From contig CACZAC010000012.1 of NCBI GenBank assembly GCA_902779125.1, positions 1 through 64,000 on the forward strand: a DNA stretch of 64,000 bases, in the 5' to 3' direction. The notes beneath the pieces are model-generated. The model was not told the DNA's origin, did not search any database, and saw only the letters and a program-made list of their open reading frames with translations. Made by a program: the position numbers and the translations under genes. The DNA comes from an uncultured Bacteroidales bacterium. Lineage in GTDB: Bacteria > Bacteroidota > Bacteroidia > Bacteroidales > Muribaculaceae. Numbering within the stretch: the stretch's first letter is position 1; every line of letters begins with the position of its first letter. Below are positions 8,523 through 17,345 of the stretch, in pieces.

Positions 8523-8560
8523 CAAGAAACCCTGCACAATGCAATGTGCAGGGTTTCTTG
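8523..8560 (-). terminator. Terminator after the lipoprotein gene (twin of 7886-7923)
   Basis: A 16-bp perfect stem (8523-8538 with 8545-8560) and loop ATGCAA. It lies 44 nt beyond the stop of the minus-strand lipoprotein gene at 8604. The sequence is nearly the same as the hairpin after rplQ, including several flanking bases on both sides. The two copies therefore bracket the repeat block between the two operons. Confidence 0.8.
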
Positions 8561-8603
8561 TTGATTTTTCATGCCGCATGTGGCAGCATGCACGCTTAAT
8601 GGC

Positions 8604-8996
8604 TCATTTGCCCTTGTGTGGAACCGCGTCGGCGGGGATGCTTCCCAAAATAACCGTGTCGCCCACTTGAGGCTTCTTCGGCTGGCTCGCCTCGATGCGT
8701 TCCATCACCACCTTGAGCAGATCCTCATTGGTGTTCAGCGTGTCACCCTCAGGCGAGACGACAAACATGGCCTCATACGGCTCCTCCTTCTGCCCCAGGT
8801 TCTCCATGATTGCAGCCGACATGCGGTCCAGATACAGGTTCAAGGCGTCAGTATCATTCTTGGCCTCGATTTTCTCGACCTGCTCCGTGCCATCCTTCAT
8901 TTTCTTTACAAATCTGTAGCTCTTCGGCTTCTCATTGCATGACCACAGGCACGACAATGCGATAGCGGCAATCAGGATAGGAATGATTTTCTTCAT
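8604..8996 (-). CDS. Small lipoprotein of unknown function
   Basis: 130 residues. The N-terminus MKKIIPILIAAIALSCLWSCNEK is a lipoprotein signal peptide with the lipidated cysteine most likely at position 20 (LWSC|N). The mature part is hydrophilic, with KMKDGTEQVEKIEAKNDTDALNLYLDRMSAAI and FVVSPEGDTLNTNEDLLKVVMERI. No known domain was recognised. It begins 27 nt after glk on the same strand, so the two are probably cotranscribed, but nothing in the sequence ties its function to glucose phosphorylation. A strong hairpin terminator follows the stop. Confidence 0.8.
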   Translation of the reverse strand: MKKIIPILIAAIALSCLWSCNEKPKSYRFVKKMKDGTEQVEKIEAKNDTDALNLYLDRMSAAIMENLGQKEEPYEAMFVVSPEGDTLNTNEDLLKVVMERIEASQPKKPQVGDTVILGSIPADAVPHKGK

Positions 8997-9023
8997 TACG
9001 ATAGGATACTGATAATCAGTCGC

Positions 9024-9986
9024 TTATTCCTTGATTTCCCAACCCAGAGCGCTAGCGCCGAGCACGGCAGCGTCACTCTCCTTGAGCTCGCTGATCAGAA
9101 TTTTCACCTTACCCTTGTAGATGCCCAGCACGTTGCGGTCATAGGCCTCCTTCACGGGATTCATGATCAGGTCACCACTCTTGGTCAAGCCGCCAAACAG
9201 CACAAACGCCTCGGGACTCGAGAAGTTGGTGAAGTCGGCCAGTGCCTCGCCCAGGATGTTACCCGTGTACTCAAAGATATCCTTGGCCAGCTTGTCACCG
9301 GCAACAGCGCAGTCATACACATCCTTGCTCGTGATGGCCTCGATGTCATACTCGCGCAGTTTCGACGGCTCGTCGCGCAGTTCCAGGAATTCACGTGCCG
9401 TGCGTGCAACACCCGTTGCCGAGCAGTAAGCCTCCAGACAGCCAGTACGACCGCAGCCGCACACGCGGCCGTTGGTGCGCTTCACAATCACGTGGCCCAG
9501 CTCACCGGCAAAGCCATCGTGGCCGTACACCATCTGACCGTTCACCACGATACCGCTGCCCACACCAGTGCCCAGGGTAATCATGATGAAATCCTTCATG
9601 CCGCGAGCCACGCCATAGGTCATCTCGCCGATGGCTGCAGCGTTAGCGTCATTAGTGATCAGGCAGGGAATGCCAAATTTCTGGGTTACCATCTCAGCCA
9701 GGGGGATGGGCATCGGCCAGGGCAGGTTAGGAGCCTGGTCAATCATTCCAGTGTAGTAGTTGCCGTTGGGGGCACCGATGCCGATGCCGTTAATCTTGCC
9801 CTCAGCGTCATTGTCCTTGATCAGACGAGACAACTCGGTGTGCAACTCGTCGATATAGTCATTAAAGTCGCTGTGTTTGCCAGTTTTGATTGAGCTGCTG
9901 GCAATCACATTGCCGCGAGCGTCCACGATACCAAAGACGGTGTTAGTACCGCCCATGTCGATTCCGATTACATAAGGTTTTGCCAT
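9024..9986 (-). CDS. glk: ROK-family glucokinase
   Basis: 320 residues. The N-terminal phosphate-binding motif is GIDMGGTNTVFGIVD (about residues 8-22). The ROK signature region includes TLGTGVGSGIVVNGQMVYG, GFAGELGHVIV and the zinc-binding CGCGRTGCLEAYCSATG. ROK glucokinases phosphorylate glucose with ATP in the cytoplasm, feeding glycolysis; relatives act on other hexoses, so the exact sugar is inferred. The gene leads a two-gene unit with the downstream lipoprotein. A TAATTTTG promoter element lies about 53 nt upstream. Confidence 0.93.
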   Translation of the reverse strand: MAKPYVIGIDMGGTNTVFGIVDARGNVIASSSIKTGKHSDFNDYIDELHTELSRLIKDNDAEGKINGIGIGAPNGNYYTGMIDQAPNLPWPMPIPLAEMVTQKFGIPCLITNDANAAAIGEMTYGVARGMKDFIMITLGTGVGSGIVVNGQMVYGHDGFAGELGHVIVKRTNGRVCGCGRTGCLEAYCSATGVARTAREFLELRDEPSKLREYDIEAITSKDVYDCAVAGDKLAKDIFEYTGNILGEALADFTNFSSPEAFVLFGGLTKSGDLIMNPVKEAYDRNVLGIYKGKVKILISELKESDAAVLGASALGWEIKE

Positions 9987-10038
9987 GATTATGGTTCTTT
10001 TTTATTGGTTGATAATAAATCTACTATTTGTCAAACGG

Positions 10039-10046
10039 CAAAATTA
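10039..10046 (-). promoter_or_regulatory. -7 promoter element for glk
   Basis: On the minus strand this reads TAATTTTG, a full match to TAnnTTTG, 53 nt before the glk ATG. No exact TTTG was found at the -33 distance, so the call rests on the -7 element and on position. Confidence 0.5.
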
Positions 10047-10110
10047 ATAAATTCTTATCATTTTTTGTTCTAAAACGTCATTTTTTTTATTGACATATAT
10101 TGTCTGGGTC

Positions 10111-10209
10111 ATGGATTTCAATTCAGACTTTGTGGAAAAGTACACCAACTCCCGCTACGAGGGGTATGCCATCCGTGCCGTGTACGTGCTCTGGTATTTG
10201 TTCCCTTAG
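10111..10209 (+). pseudogene. Short orphan frame, possible relic of a gene 3' end
   Basis: A 32-codon frame reads MDFNSDFVEKYTNSRYEGYAIRAVYVLWYLFP. The stretch SRYEGYAIRAVY resembles the C-terminal end of several Bacteroidales surface-protein families (YxGYxIRPV-type endings). There is no upstream coding continuation and no good start context. It is most likely a decayed gene end in the glk/TonB-receptor spacer; chance is also possible. Confidence 0.25.
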
Positions 10210-10262
10210 CATAACGCGATTTTTTGATGTCAAATCAACGATTTGACAGTATTGATGACTCA

Positions 10263-10296
10263 AAGTGGGGCGCTCGGCAATCCGAGCGCCCCACTT
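10263..10296. terminator. Strong GC-rich hairpin between the TonB-receptor and glk operons
   Basis: A perfect 15-bp stem (10263-10277 with 10282-10296) with loop CAAT; the core is GGGGCGCTCGG and its complement. It lies downstream of the minus-strand TonB receptor gene (stop at 10356). A weaker 8-bp hairpin GACCGCAC/GTGCGGTC at 10321-10346 lies even closer to that stop. Both probably serve minus-strand termination. Confidence 0.7.
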
Positions 10297-10355
10297 GATG
10301 TGTCATGATGTATCTGGCTGGACCGCACGTCAGGAAATGTGCGGTCAATTGGATT

Positions 10356-12737
10356 CTAGAAGCTGGCGCTCAGGCGCACGTTAAGTTGGCGGCGTGTCAG
10401 GTAGTTGGGGACGGCGTACTGGGTGTTGTTGACGTCGGTGACCCAGTAATAACTGCTCACGTTGGAGATGTCCATCAGGTTGAAGCAGTCCAGACCGAGC
10501 CAGATTTCCTTGAAGTGGCTGAACAGGCCGCTGGCGGGGCGGTGCTCTTTACCGATGAGCACGTAACTCAGGCCCACGTCCACACGCTTGTAGGCGGGCT
10601 GGCGCACGTAGGAGTCGGCACGCGTCAGGTGGGGCGCCGTGGTGGGCAGACCGTCGCTGATGATGCCCTTGAGGCTGAACTTCAGACGCGGGATGCTGGG
10701 GAAGTAGTCGGTGAAAAACAGGGCAATGCTGTAACGCTGGTCGGTGGGGCGGGGCACCTTGACGCCGCCCAGGTTCTCCTGGGTCTTCATCAGCGAGAAA
10801 CTGAGCCAGGAGTCGGTGCCCTCGACGAATTGTCCGAACAGTTTCATATCCACACCGGCAATGTAGCCCTTGGAGGAGTTCACGCCGCTATAGACGAGCT
10901 TGAGGTTGTCAATCTCGTAGGGGATGAGGTTGCTCAGGTTCTTGTAATAAGCCTCGGCAGTGAGTTTGAAGGGGCGGTCCAGCGCGCGGAAGGTGTAGTC
11001 GCCGCCCAGGATGACCTGGATGCTGCGCTGCGACTTGATGTCTTTGTTGAGCAGGATGTTACGGTTGCCCAGCGTGTCCATGACCTGTTGCCGGTATTCC
11101 TTATAGAACGGTGCCTGGTAATAGACGCCGCCTGCCAGACGCAGCGACAGGTTGCCGTTGCGCTCGGGCACGAAGCCCAGGCTCACGCGTGGCGAGATGA
11201 GCGTTTCGCGGTTGAAATTCCAATGCGAGAAACGCACACCGGCATTCAACGACCAGTATCCGATGCTGCTGTTGATGCGCCAGGTGTCCATGAGCCATCC
11301 GGCAATGCGTGTGGTGTTCAGGTCGTTGCTTGACGTCTCGGTGAAGATGACGTTGACCTGGTTGGGGATGTGGGGCAGGGAATAGCCCGCGCTGTCACGC
11401 CACTGCCACTGGCGGGAACGGTCGTAGATGTCCTCCTTGCGCAGCGACACGCCATAGGAGATACTGTTGTTGTTCAAGCCGATGTTGCCCTTCAGCGAGA
11501 AGTCCATTACGTTCATTTTCAGGCGAGTGCGCTCATGCTCGTGGTATTTGCCCACACCCAGCTCCTGTCCTGCCTGGTCGAGCCAGTACTCGCCGTGGAT
11601 GTCGTAGGCCACCAGCTCGTCGGTGCGGTAACCCGAGCCTTGCAGTGTCAGGCTCGTGCCCTTGTCGTTGAACAGGTAGGTCACTGCCGCAGCACCGAAG
11701 TAGGTCTGGAACTTGTCTTTCTCGTAACCGTCGAAATAGACGGTGAATTGACGCACTTCCTTGCTCGTACCGAAGCTGGTCTCGCGGTTCACGGGTGTGA
11801 AGCGGTAGTCGTTGATGCTCACGTTGCCCAGCAGGGCGATGCGCAGTTTCTCTATGGGCTTGAAGACGAGACTCGTCTGGTAGTCGAAGTACTGCGGGTC
11901 ATACTCGCCCTTGCTCTCCAGCGAACCCATCAGCGACGAGTTGCGCTTGTAGCGCACGCCGTGCATCTGGCTGTAGTGGCGAGTGCTGTGTCCCAACATC
12001 AGGCTGCCGCCCTGCAGACTGGCCGCAAAAGCGCCCTCAAAGGCCTCGGGCTCGCGGTAGGTGATGTCGAGTACCGACGACATGCGGTCGCCGTAGGCAG
12101 CGCTGAAGCCACCCGTCGAGAAATCAACCTTGCGCACCATGTCGGGGTTGATGATACTCATACCCTCCTGCTGGCCGCTGCTGATGAGCTGTGGACGATA
12201 GACCTCGATGCCGTTGATATAGACGCTGTTCTCGTCGTAGGAGCCGCCACGCACCATGTACTGCGAACTCAACTCGTTCTTGGAGCTGACACCCGCCATC
12301 GTGGTCAATACCGCCTCGACGCTGCCGCCCGAAGCGTCAGGCGTGCGCCGCAGCATGTCCACATCGATGCCCTGCATGGTGTTGGTCTGCTTCTTGTACT
12401 CGGTAATTTCCACCTCGCCGAGCTCGTGCGTCTTCTCATATAATTTAGGGTTGATGGTCACCGTGCCCTCGGGTTTGACGAGCTGACGCGTCACGGTCGA
12501 ATAGCCCAGACAAGAGAACTCTACCATCAGCGTGTCGGCCTTGGGGACAGTCAACTCGTAGAGGCCCTTGGTGTCGGTGTTGGTGCCCACGGCAGTGCCC
12601 AGCAGGCGCACCGTGGCAAATTCTATGGGCTGTCCGGTGGCATCAACGACCTTGCCGGTGATTTTGACCTGTGAAAATGCTATTGTGGCGCACATCAGGC
12701 ACGCCAGCAGCAACAATATGCGATGTTGAAATTTCAT
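10356..12737 (-). CDS. TonB-dependent outer membrane receptor with carboxypeptidase-like N-domain
   Basis: About 793 residues from the ATG at 12737; a longer frame to 12794 adds 19 unlikely residues before the signal peptide MKFQHRILLLLACLMCATIAFSQ. Residues about 25-110 form a CarboxypepD_reg-like domain (ITGKVVDATGQPIEFATVRLLGT). The plug domain follows, with MVRGGSYDENSVYINGIEVYRPQ and GGFSAAYGDRMSSVLDI, then a beta-barrel ending in an aromatic residue (RRQLNVRLSASF). Such receptors import bound ligands using TonB energy. There is no SusD partner next to it, so it is not a classic SusCD pair and its ligand is unknown. It lies 99 nt after DUF4292 and may be the last gene of the dut operon. 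Confidence 0.92.
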   Translation of the reverse strand: MKFQHRILLLLACLMCATIAFSQVKITGKVVDATGQPIEFATVRLLGTAVGTNTDTKGLYELTVPKADTLMVEFSCLGYSTVTRQLVKPEGTVTINPKLYEKTHELGEVEITEYKKQTNTMQGIDVDMLRRTPDASGGSVEAVLTTMAGVSSKNELSSQYMVRGGSYDENSVYINGIEVYRPQLISSGQQEGMSIINPDMVRKVDFSTGGFSAAYGDRMSSVLDITYREPEAFEGAFAASLQGGSLMLGHSTRHYSQMHGVRYKRNSSLMGSLESKGEYDPQYFDYQTSLVFKPIEKLRIALLGNVSINDYRFTPVNRETSFGTSKEVRQFTVYFDGYEKDKFQTYFGAAAVTYLFNDKGTSLTLQGSGYRTDELVAYDIHGEYWLDQAGQELGVGKYHEHERTRLKMNVMDFSLKGNIGLNNNSISYGVSLRKEDIYDRSRQWQWRDSAGYSLPHIPNQVNVIFTETSSNDLNTTRIAGWLMDTWRINSSIGYWSLNAGVRFSHWNFNRETLISPRVSLGFVPERNGNLSLRLAGGVYYQAPFYKEYRQQVMDTLGNRNILLNKDIKSQRSIQVILGGDYTFRALDRPFKLTAEAYYKNLSNLIPYEIDNLKLVYSGVNSSKGYIAGVDMKLFGQFVEGTDSWLSFSLMKTQENLGGVKVPRPTDQRYSIALFFTDYFPSIPRLKFSLKGIISDGLPTTAPHLTRADSYVRQPAYKRVDVGLSYVLIGKEHRPASGLFSHFKEIWLGLDCFNLMDISNVSSYYWVTDVNNTQYAVPNYLTRRQLNVRLSASF

Positions 12738-12836
12738 TGACAGTTTTTGTTTAGATACTAAAATAACGCAGAAAACCGCCCGAAATTGTAACACCGCCCA
12801 TTTATGTGAATGTGAGTCCTCAGATGTGGTGCGGTA

Positions 12837-13667
12837 TCAGTTCGAGAACATCGAGAACAGGTCGCGGGCGCTCATGCGCTTGTAGTTCCTGGGAACACTC
12901 AGGTCGATGTTCACCTTGCCGTTCCATTCGATGTCCTTGAAGTTGAGCGAGAAGGCAATATTTTTGTTCTCGACGGTGGCGTTGGCGTTGATGTTGTGAG
13001 CGATGTTGCCGGCAGTGGTGCCGTGTACGTCGCTGTAGTTGACCTGATAGGCTGCTGCGGCTTTTCCGGTGGGCATGATGCTGAGCGAGGCGATACGGCC
13101 TGCCTTGTCAAAGTTGAAGACATAGCCGTAGCCCTTGTAGCTCTCGTTGGCGTTCAATACCAGGGGATAGACCTCACTCACAGTCATCTGGTCCTTCAAT
13201 GACTCCTTAAGCGTACCCTTGCCGAGGATGAACGGGCGCCCCAGGAAGATATCCTGAACGTCGCTCACGGTCACGGGAATGCCCGAGGTGAGTAGCGACA
13301 CCTTCTCGGCGATGTAGCGCTTGTGGACCTTATCCACGGCAAACAGGCTGTCGGCAGTGATAATCAGTTTGCCCACCTCGATGCCCAGCATGGGCCTGAG
13401 TGAGATGTAAATGGACTTGTCACGTATCATGCGCACCTGAATCGAGGACGAGAAACTGCTGCCGGCACCCAGCTTGATGTTGCCGCCGGCCTGCATTGTC
13501 TGCCAGTCTCCCAGGGTGGCGATGACGGCGTCAAGCGTGCTCATGTAGTTGTTGGTAGTCGTTGTCGTGGTAGTTGTATCGGTAACGCTGGCAGCTTTCT
13601 TGATGCTGCCGCATGCTGCCATCGATGCTGCAAGTACAATCAGTATCGCAATATTTATCTTCTTCAT
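12837..13667 (-). CDS. DUF4292 lipoprotein
   Basis: 276 residues with lipoprotein signal MKKINIAILIVLAASMAACGS (cysteine at 19) followed by a threonine-rich linker (TDTTTTTTTTNNY). The body matches the Bacteroidota DUF4292 family in layout: NIKLGAGSSFSSSIQVRMIRDKSIYISLRPMLGIEVGKLIITADSLFAVDKVHKRY. The fold is probably LolA/LolB-like, but that is a family-level inference. The gene order dut, TPR protein, DUF4292 is common in Bacteroidales, which supports a role in envelope biogenesis. It lies 60 nt after the TPR gene. Confidence 0.88.
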   Translation of the reverse strand: MKKINIAILIVLAASMAACGSIKKAASVTDTTTTTTTTNNYMSTLDAVIATLGDWQTMQAGGNIKLGAGSSFSSSIQVRMIRDKSIYISLRPMLGIEVGKLIITADSLFAVDKVHKRYIAEKVSLLTSGIPVTVSDVQDIFLGRPFILGKGTLKESLKDQMTVSEVYPLVLNANESYKGYGYVFNFDKAGRIASLSIMPTGKAAAAYQVNYSDVHGTTAGNIAHNINANATVENKNIAFSLNFKDIEWNGKVNIDLSVPRNYKRMSARDLFSMFSN

Positions 13668-13727
13668 AATATATAATGAATTACCTCTAATCTCTTTAAC
13701 CTTTAAACTGAAATTGTGCCAACAACT

Positions 13728-15458
13728 TCATTCATAGTAGGTTTTGTCTTTCACTTTGCGTTGCAATAATTCGTTGTCGGGGTCCTTCTCGAGCGCCTTG
13801 GTCCATTGCTCCACAGCCTGCTCTTTCTCGCCGATGAACCACAGGATGTCGCCGTAGTGTTCAAAAAGATGCTCGTCCTCGTCTTTCTCAACAGCGCTCT
13901 TGATGTAGAGCAGCGCCATGTTGTAGTCTTTCTTGGCAAAGAATACCCAGGCGTAGGTGTCGATGTAGTTGGCGTTCTCGGGCTCGTCCTTGACGGCGAG
14001 GGCTGCCATGCGCTCGGCACGGTCCAGGTCCTGGGCGCGCTGGGCGAGATAATAGGCATAGTTGTTCAGTGCGTTGGAATTGAGCGGATTCAGTTCCAGT
14101 GCGCGCTCATAGCACTCAACGGCTTTGGCAGAGTCGCCAAGTTCGCTGTAGGTATCGCCCATGCCGGTGAAGATATCCGAGCGTTGTTCCACGTCGGTCG
14201 AATCGGTCAACTCCAGTATTTTCATGTAGGTGGAGATGGCCTTGGAGTATGATTTCATCTGGTGGTAACATCCGGCGACATAGCGGTACAGTTCCAGGTT
14301 GTCGGGATTGTATTCCAAGGCTTTTTCCGACGCCTTGATGGCATCGGCGTAGTTGTCATCTATCATGTTGAGGATGACCATGTTGCGCCATCCGTCGGCA
14401 TCGGTCGGATTCACGTCCAGACTGTAGCCCAACTGCTCAATGGCGCCCTTGTAGTCCTTGCGGGCATACAGGTACTCGCTGTAGAGCTGGTGGATTTTGG
14501 CCTCGTGGGGATGTTGCTGGATGAGGACGGTGAATAGCTTGTTGATGCGCTGGGTGGTGTCCTCTTGAGAGAGCCTCTCGCGGATGTAGCTCAGCAGCAC
14601 GCCAAGCTTGGTGTCCACGTCGAGTTGCTCGGCAGTGAGCGCATTGTAGATTTGCTGCTCATAGCCCGCACTGTCGCCCGCCTGGTTGCAGTACTCGGCG
14701 CGCGTGAGGTAAATCAGGCCATTGTCGGGGGCATATTCCTGGGCTCGGTCCAGATAATACAGAGCGCTGTCGGTCATGCCGTAGTGCTGGAACAGGCCGC
14801 TCATGGCGAGGTTGTAGGAATCGTTCTGCGGTGCAGTCGCCAGCATGCTGCGCATTTCCCTCAAGGCGCCGACGCTGTCGTTCATCGCCATGTAGTTTTC
14901 GATTTTGTTCGACGTAATCTGGATGGACTTGCCGAACAGGGTAGCGATGCTGTCGAGCGTAATGTTGCTCTGGACGAAGTCGCCCGAGCGGGAATAGGCC
15001 TCGGCAAGGCGCACTTGCAGTTCCAGGCGGTTGGGGTTGTGCTCGTTGAGCACCTTGATGGCGCGAAGCGCCTCCTCGGGGTGTCCCAGTTGCATGTTGG
15101 CGTCGCTGTAGAACGTCGTTTCATACAGGTCTTCGGGTTGCGCTTCAAAGTGTCCTTTCATCAGTTCCAATGCCTGTTCGCAGCGCTCCTTGGTGGTGTT
15201 GTTCATCTTAAGCAGGCACATGCCCATGTAGTAGGAAATGGCGGTGTTGCCCGGGTCCAATTTATGGGCATAGCTCAGCAGGTCATAGAAGGCGTCAAAG
15301 TTGTCGGCCAACTTCTGCTTTTGCGCTTCCATGAAGATGTATTCCGCCTTGCGCTGGTCAGCCAGACTGACAGCCTTACCGACTGTCGTCGCGTCCTTTC
15401 CAGCCACAGCCGTCAATGCCACCAACGCTAAGGTAATTATTGCTATATATCGTCTCAT
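13728..15458 (-). CDS. Exported tetratricopeptide-repeat protein
   Basis: About 576 residues from the ATG at 15458; the open frame also has an upstream TTG at 15461. The N-terminus MRRYIAIITLALVALTAVAG is a signal peptide. Multiple TPR units cover the protein; clear ones include NPTDADGWRNMVILNMIDDNYADAIKASEKALEYNPDN, LYRYVAGCYHQMKSYSKAISTYMKILE and DIFTGMGDTYSELGDSAKAVECYERALELNP. TPR arrays mediate protein contacts, here in the periplasm or outer membrane. The gene lies between dut and DUF4292, and the dut spacer consists of a TTAATAGT-type minisatellite. Confidence 0.9.
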   Translation of the reverse strand: MRRYIAIITLALVALTAVAGKDATTVGKAVSLADQRKAEYIFMEAQKQKLADNFDAFYDLLSYAHKLDPGNTAISYYMGMCLLKMNNTTKERCEQALELMKGHFEAQPEDLYETTFYSDANMQLGHPEEALRAIKVLNEHNPNRLELQVRLAEAYSRSGDFVQSNITLDSIATLFGKSIQITSNKIENYMAMNDSVGALREMRSMLATAPQNDSYNLAMSGLFQHYGMTDSALYYLDRAQEYAPDNGLIYLTRAEYCNQAGDSAGYEQQIYNALTAEQLDVDTKLGVLLSYIRERLSQEDTTQRINKLFTVLIQQHPHEAKIHQLYSEYLYARKDYKGAIEQLGYSLDVNPTDADGWRNMVILNMIDDNYADAIKASEKALEYNPDNLELYRYVAGCYHQMKSYSKAISTYMKILELTDSTDVEQRSDIFTGMGDTYSELGDSAKAVECYERALELNPLNSNALNNYAYYLAQRAQDLDRAERMAALAVKDEPENANYIDTYAWVFFAKKDYNMALLYIKSAVEKDEDEHLFEHYGDILWFIGEKEQAVEQWTKALEKDPDNELLQRKVKDKTYYE

Positions 15459-15492
15459 CAACTGTTAACTATTAACTATTAACTGTCAACTA
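15459..15492. repeat. Minisatellite filling the dut-TPR spacer
   Basis: On the minus strand the spacer is a run of degenerate TTAATAG/TTAACAG/TTGACAG units that starts at the dut stop codon TAG and ends at the TPR start codon. Similar arrays begin at the stop codons of valS (62119) and of the HsdR-N gene (48779). Confidence 0.6.
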
Positions 15493-15933
15493 TTTCGTTC
15501 CCGTGTGCCCAAAGCCGCCTGCTCCGCGCTCCGTCTCGTCGAGGTCATCAACCACGGTCCACTCCACCGTGCTGTGGCGGGCGACCACCATCTGGCAGAT
15601 GCGCTCGCCGTTCTCGATGGTCTGGGGCTCGTCACTCAGGTTCACCAGGATGACGCCCACCTCGCCACGGTAATCAGCATCGATGGTGCCAGGCGTGTTC
15701 AGCACCGTCAAGCCGCGTTTCAGCGCCAAGCCGCTTCGCGGCCTGATTTGGCACTCATAGCCCTCTGGCAGGGCGATATAGATGCCCGTGTGTACCAATG
15801 CCCGCTGCAGCGGTTGCAGCGTCAAGGGCTCTTCGAGCCATGCCCGCAGGTCCATCCCCGCGCTTAACGCTGTCCCGTACTGAGGCACATCATGCGGCCC
15901 ACGGTTCACAATCTTCACATTTATCTTCTCCAT
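15490..15933 (-). CDS. dut: dUTP diphosphatase (dUTPase)
   Basis: 147 residues, the normal size of trimeric dUTPase. The five conserved motifs are visible: AGMDLRAWL (1), [14 protein letters not shown] (2), [21 protein letters not shown] (3), RICQMVVAR (4) and the C-terminal P-loop-like [12 protein letters not shown] (5). It hydrolyses dUTP to dUMP and pyrophosphate, keeping uracil out of DNA and feeding thymidylate synthesis. It is first in the dut-TPR-DUF4292 unit. A TATTTTTG promoter element lies 25 nt upstream. Confidence 0.97.
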   Translation of the reverse strand: MEKINVKIVNRGPHDVPQYGTALSAGMDLRAWLEEPLTLQPLQRALVHTGIYIALPEGYECQIRPRSGLALKRGLTVLNTPGTIDADYRGEVGVILVNLSDEPQTIENGERICQMVVARHSTVEWTVVDDLDETERGAGGFGHTGTK

Positions 15934-15957
15934 AAATCAAGAATTGGTTACAAACTG

Positions 15958-15965
15958 CAAAAATA
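15958..15965 (-). promoter_or_regulatory. -7 promoter element for the dut operon
   Basis: Minus-strand TATTTTTG fits TAnnTTTG and lies 25 nt before the dut ATG. A -33 element is not clear. Confidence 0.5.
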
Positions 15966-16129
15966 CATCAAAAACGGTTACAACCATCATTTGAAACCTT
16001 TTTTAATGTCAATGTTAAGAATGACTATGGATGTGACCTGAATTGTGTTGATGAAATTTGGGCAACTGTCCAAAATTTTTACACTTTTTTGTGATTTTTA
16101 CTGAAATCGGCGATTTTTCAAGGAAATCG

Positions 16130-16161
16130 CTTGGAAAGAATGTTTTGTGGCGATAAATTTG
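16130..16161 (+). promoter_or_regulatory. Promoter of the first S41-like peptidase
   Basis: TAAATTTG at 16154-16161 fits the -7 consensus, and CTTG at 16130-16133 lies 20 nt upstream at the -33 position. The start codon is 29 nt downstream. The -33 part overlaps a small hairpin (GCGATTT/AAATCGC, 16110-16130). Confidence 0.5.
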
Positions 16162-16189
16162 TGGCAGAGAAACCAAAAATTGAAAAATC

Positions 16190-17317
16190 ATGAAAAAAGT
16201 AGTGCATTTATTTTTGTGCATGTTTGTGGCTCTGGTATCTTTGGCTCAAGTTCCAGAGTTGACTGTTGAGCAGCATCTCGAGGATTATGACTATGCTGTA
16301 AAGTACATTGAGGATAACTATGCGGGATTCCCTGATAAGGTTGTTGACAGCACCCGCACCGACTATAAGGCGATGAAAAACCGACTCCGCGCCCAGGTCG
16401 CCAACGGTGAGCGCCCGGGATGGAATGCTGTGGCAGAGTATTCGGCATGGTTCAATGATAGGCATTTGAAGATTCAGCAGTCTTATCCCAACGAAAAGGG
16501 AGAGTGGGTCAATTGGACTGAGCATTATATGAATAGAAAAGGAATCCATTATGAAGCTATGATGGAATATGAACCTGCAGCAATCGCCTGCAAGGTAACC
16601 GACAAGACCTTCTTGATCCGTTTCCCGTCTTGTAGTGGTGATGTTTCTGACACAAAATGGATAAAGAACTCGATTAAGCAATTCAAGAAATCCCGTTGCG
16701 AGAACCTCGTGATTGACATTCGCGGTAATGGAGGCGGTGATCCGCGTTGGACACCTTATTGGGCGTTGCTCTATGATCACGAGGGCGTTGTCCCAGGCAT
16801 TGAATATCGGAATACCCCTCAGAATCTGTCTTATATTATCGACGAGGAAAAAACCTATAAGTTGAAGGGGGAGAGAGCAAAGAAACTAATGAAAATGTCT
16901 TCTCAAAATCCTGACAGTGAGTTCTTAAGTTTATTTGGCAATCATCTGATCAAAAAATACAAGAAGATAGATAAATCAGTCAAGAAAGCCGCCCTCATCA
17001 TTGATAATTCAAACAGCAGCAATACCGAAGCAATGGTATCAGAAATCAAGGCAACCAGTTATCGCACCACAATTTATGGCCGCGACAATACGAGCGGCTG
17101 CCTTGATTTCTCGAATCTCGCTTTTATACATTTTAAGCATTACGATTGTTACTTTGGAGTCCCCATGTCACGCCGAATCGGTCTTCCAGAGACAAGCATT
17201 GACGCCACAGGCATCGCCCCCGACGTGCGCATCCCGTTGCCGCTGCCAGCCCGCTTGACCGACAACATCGACGAGTGGGTCATCTGGGTTGCCGAGCAAC
17301 TGGAAAATAATAACTAA
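16190..17317 (+). CDS. Exported S41-like (tail-specific) peptidase, copy 1
   Basis: 375 residues with signal peptide MKKVVHLFLCMFVALVSLAQ. The C-terminal half has the S41 core: NLVIDIRGNGGGDPRW (about residues 177-192) and a nucleophile region IIDNSNSSNTEAMVSEIKATS with a serine three residues before the glutamate, as in the family. The N-terminal half begins with the shared LTVEQHLEDYDYAVKYIEDNYAGFP module. No PDZ domain is seen. The probable role is cleavage of peptides or proteins in the periplasm; substrate unknown. A paralogue follows 28 nt later. The two genes are almost identical at DNA level at both ends but diverged in the middle, which suggests gene conversion. Confidence 0.8.
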   Translation: MKKVVHLFLCMFVALVSLAQVPELTVEQHLEDYDYAVKYIEDNYAGFPDKVVDSTRTDYKAMKNRLRAQVANGERPGWNAVAEYSAWFNDRHLKIQQSYPNEKGEWVNWTEHYMNRKGIHYEAMMEYEPAAIACKVTDKTFLIRFPSCSGDVSDTKWIKNSIKQFKKSRCENLVIDIRGNGGGDPRWTPYWALLYDHEGVVPGIEYRNTPQNLSYIIDEEKTYKLKGERAKKLMKMSSQNPDSEFLSLFGNHLIKKYKKIDKSVKKAALIIDNSNSSNTEAMVSEIKATSYRTTIYGRDNTSGCLDFSNLAFIHFKHYDCYFGVPMSRRIGLPETSIDATGIAPDVRIPLPLPARLTDNIDEWVIWVAEQLENNN

Positions 17318-17345
17318 TCATTGGAACCTTAGAATAATAGATGAC

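Noticed and set aside
10305-12443. Two long plus-strand frames (342 and 357 codons) opposite the TonB receptor
   Set aside because: The minus strand has signal peptide, plug and barrel motifs throughout; the plus frames are codon-bias shadows.
16015-16221. Small minus-strand frame upstream of the S41 pair
   Set aside because: No start context or homology; it overlaps the promoter and signal peptide of the plus-strand gene.
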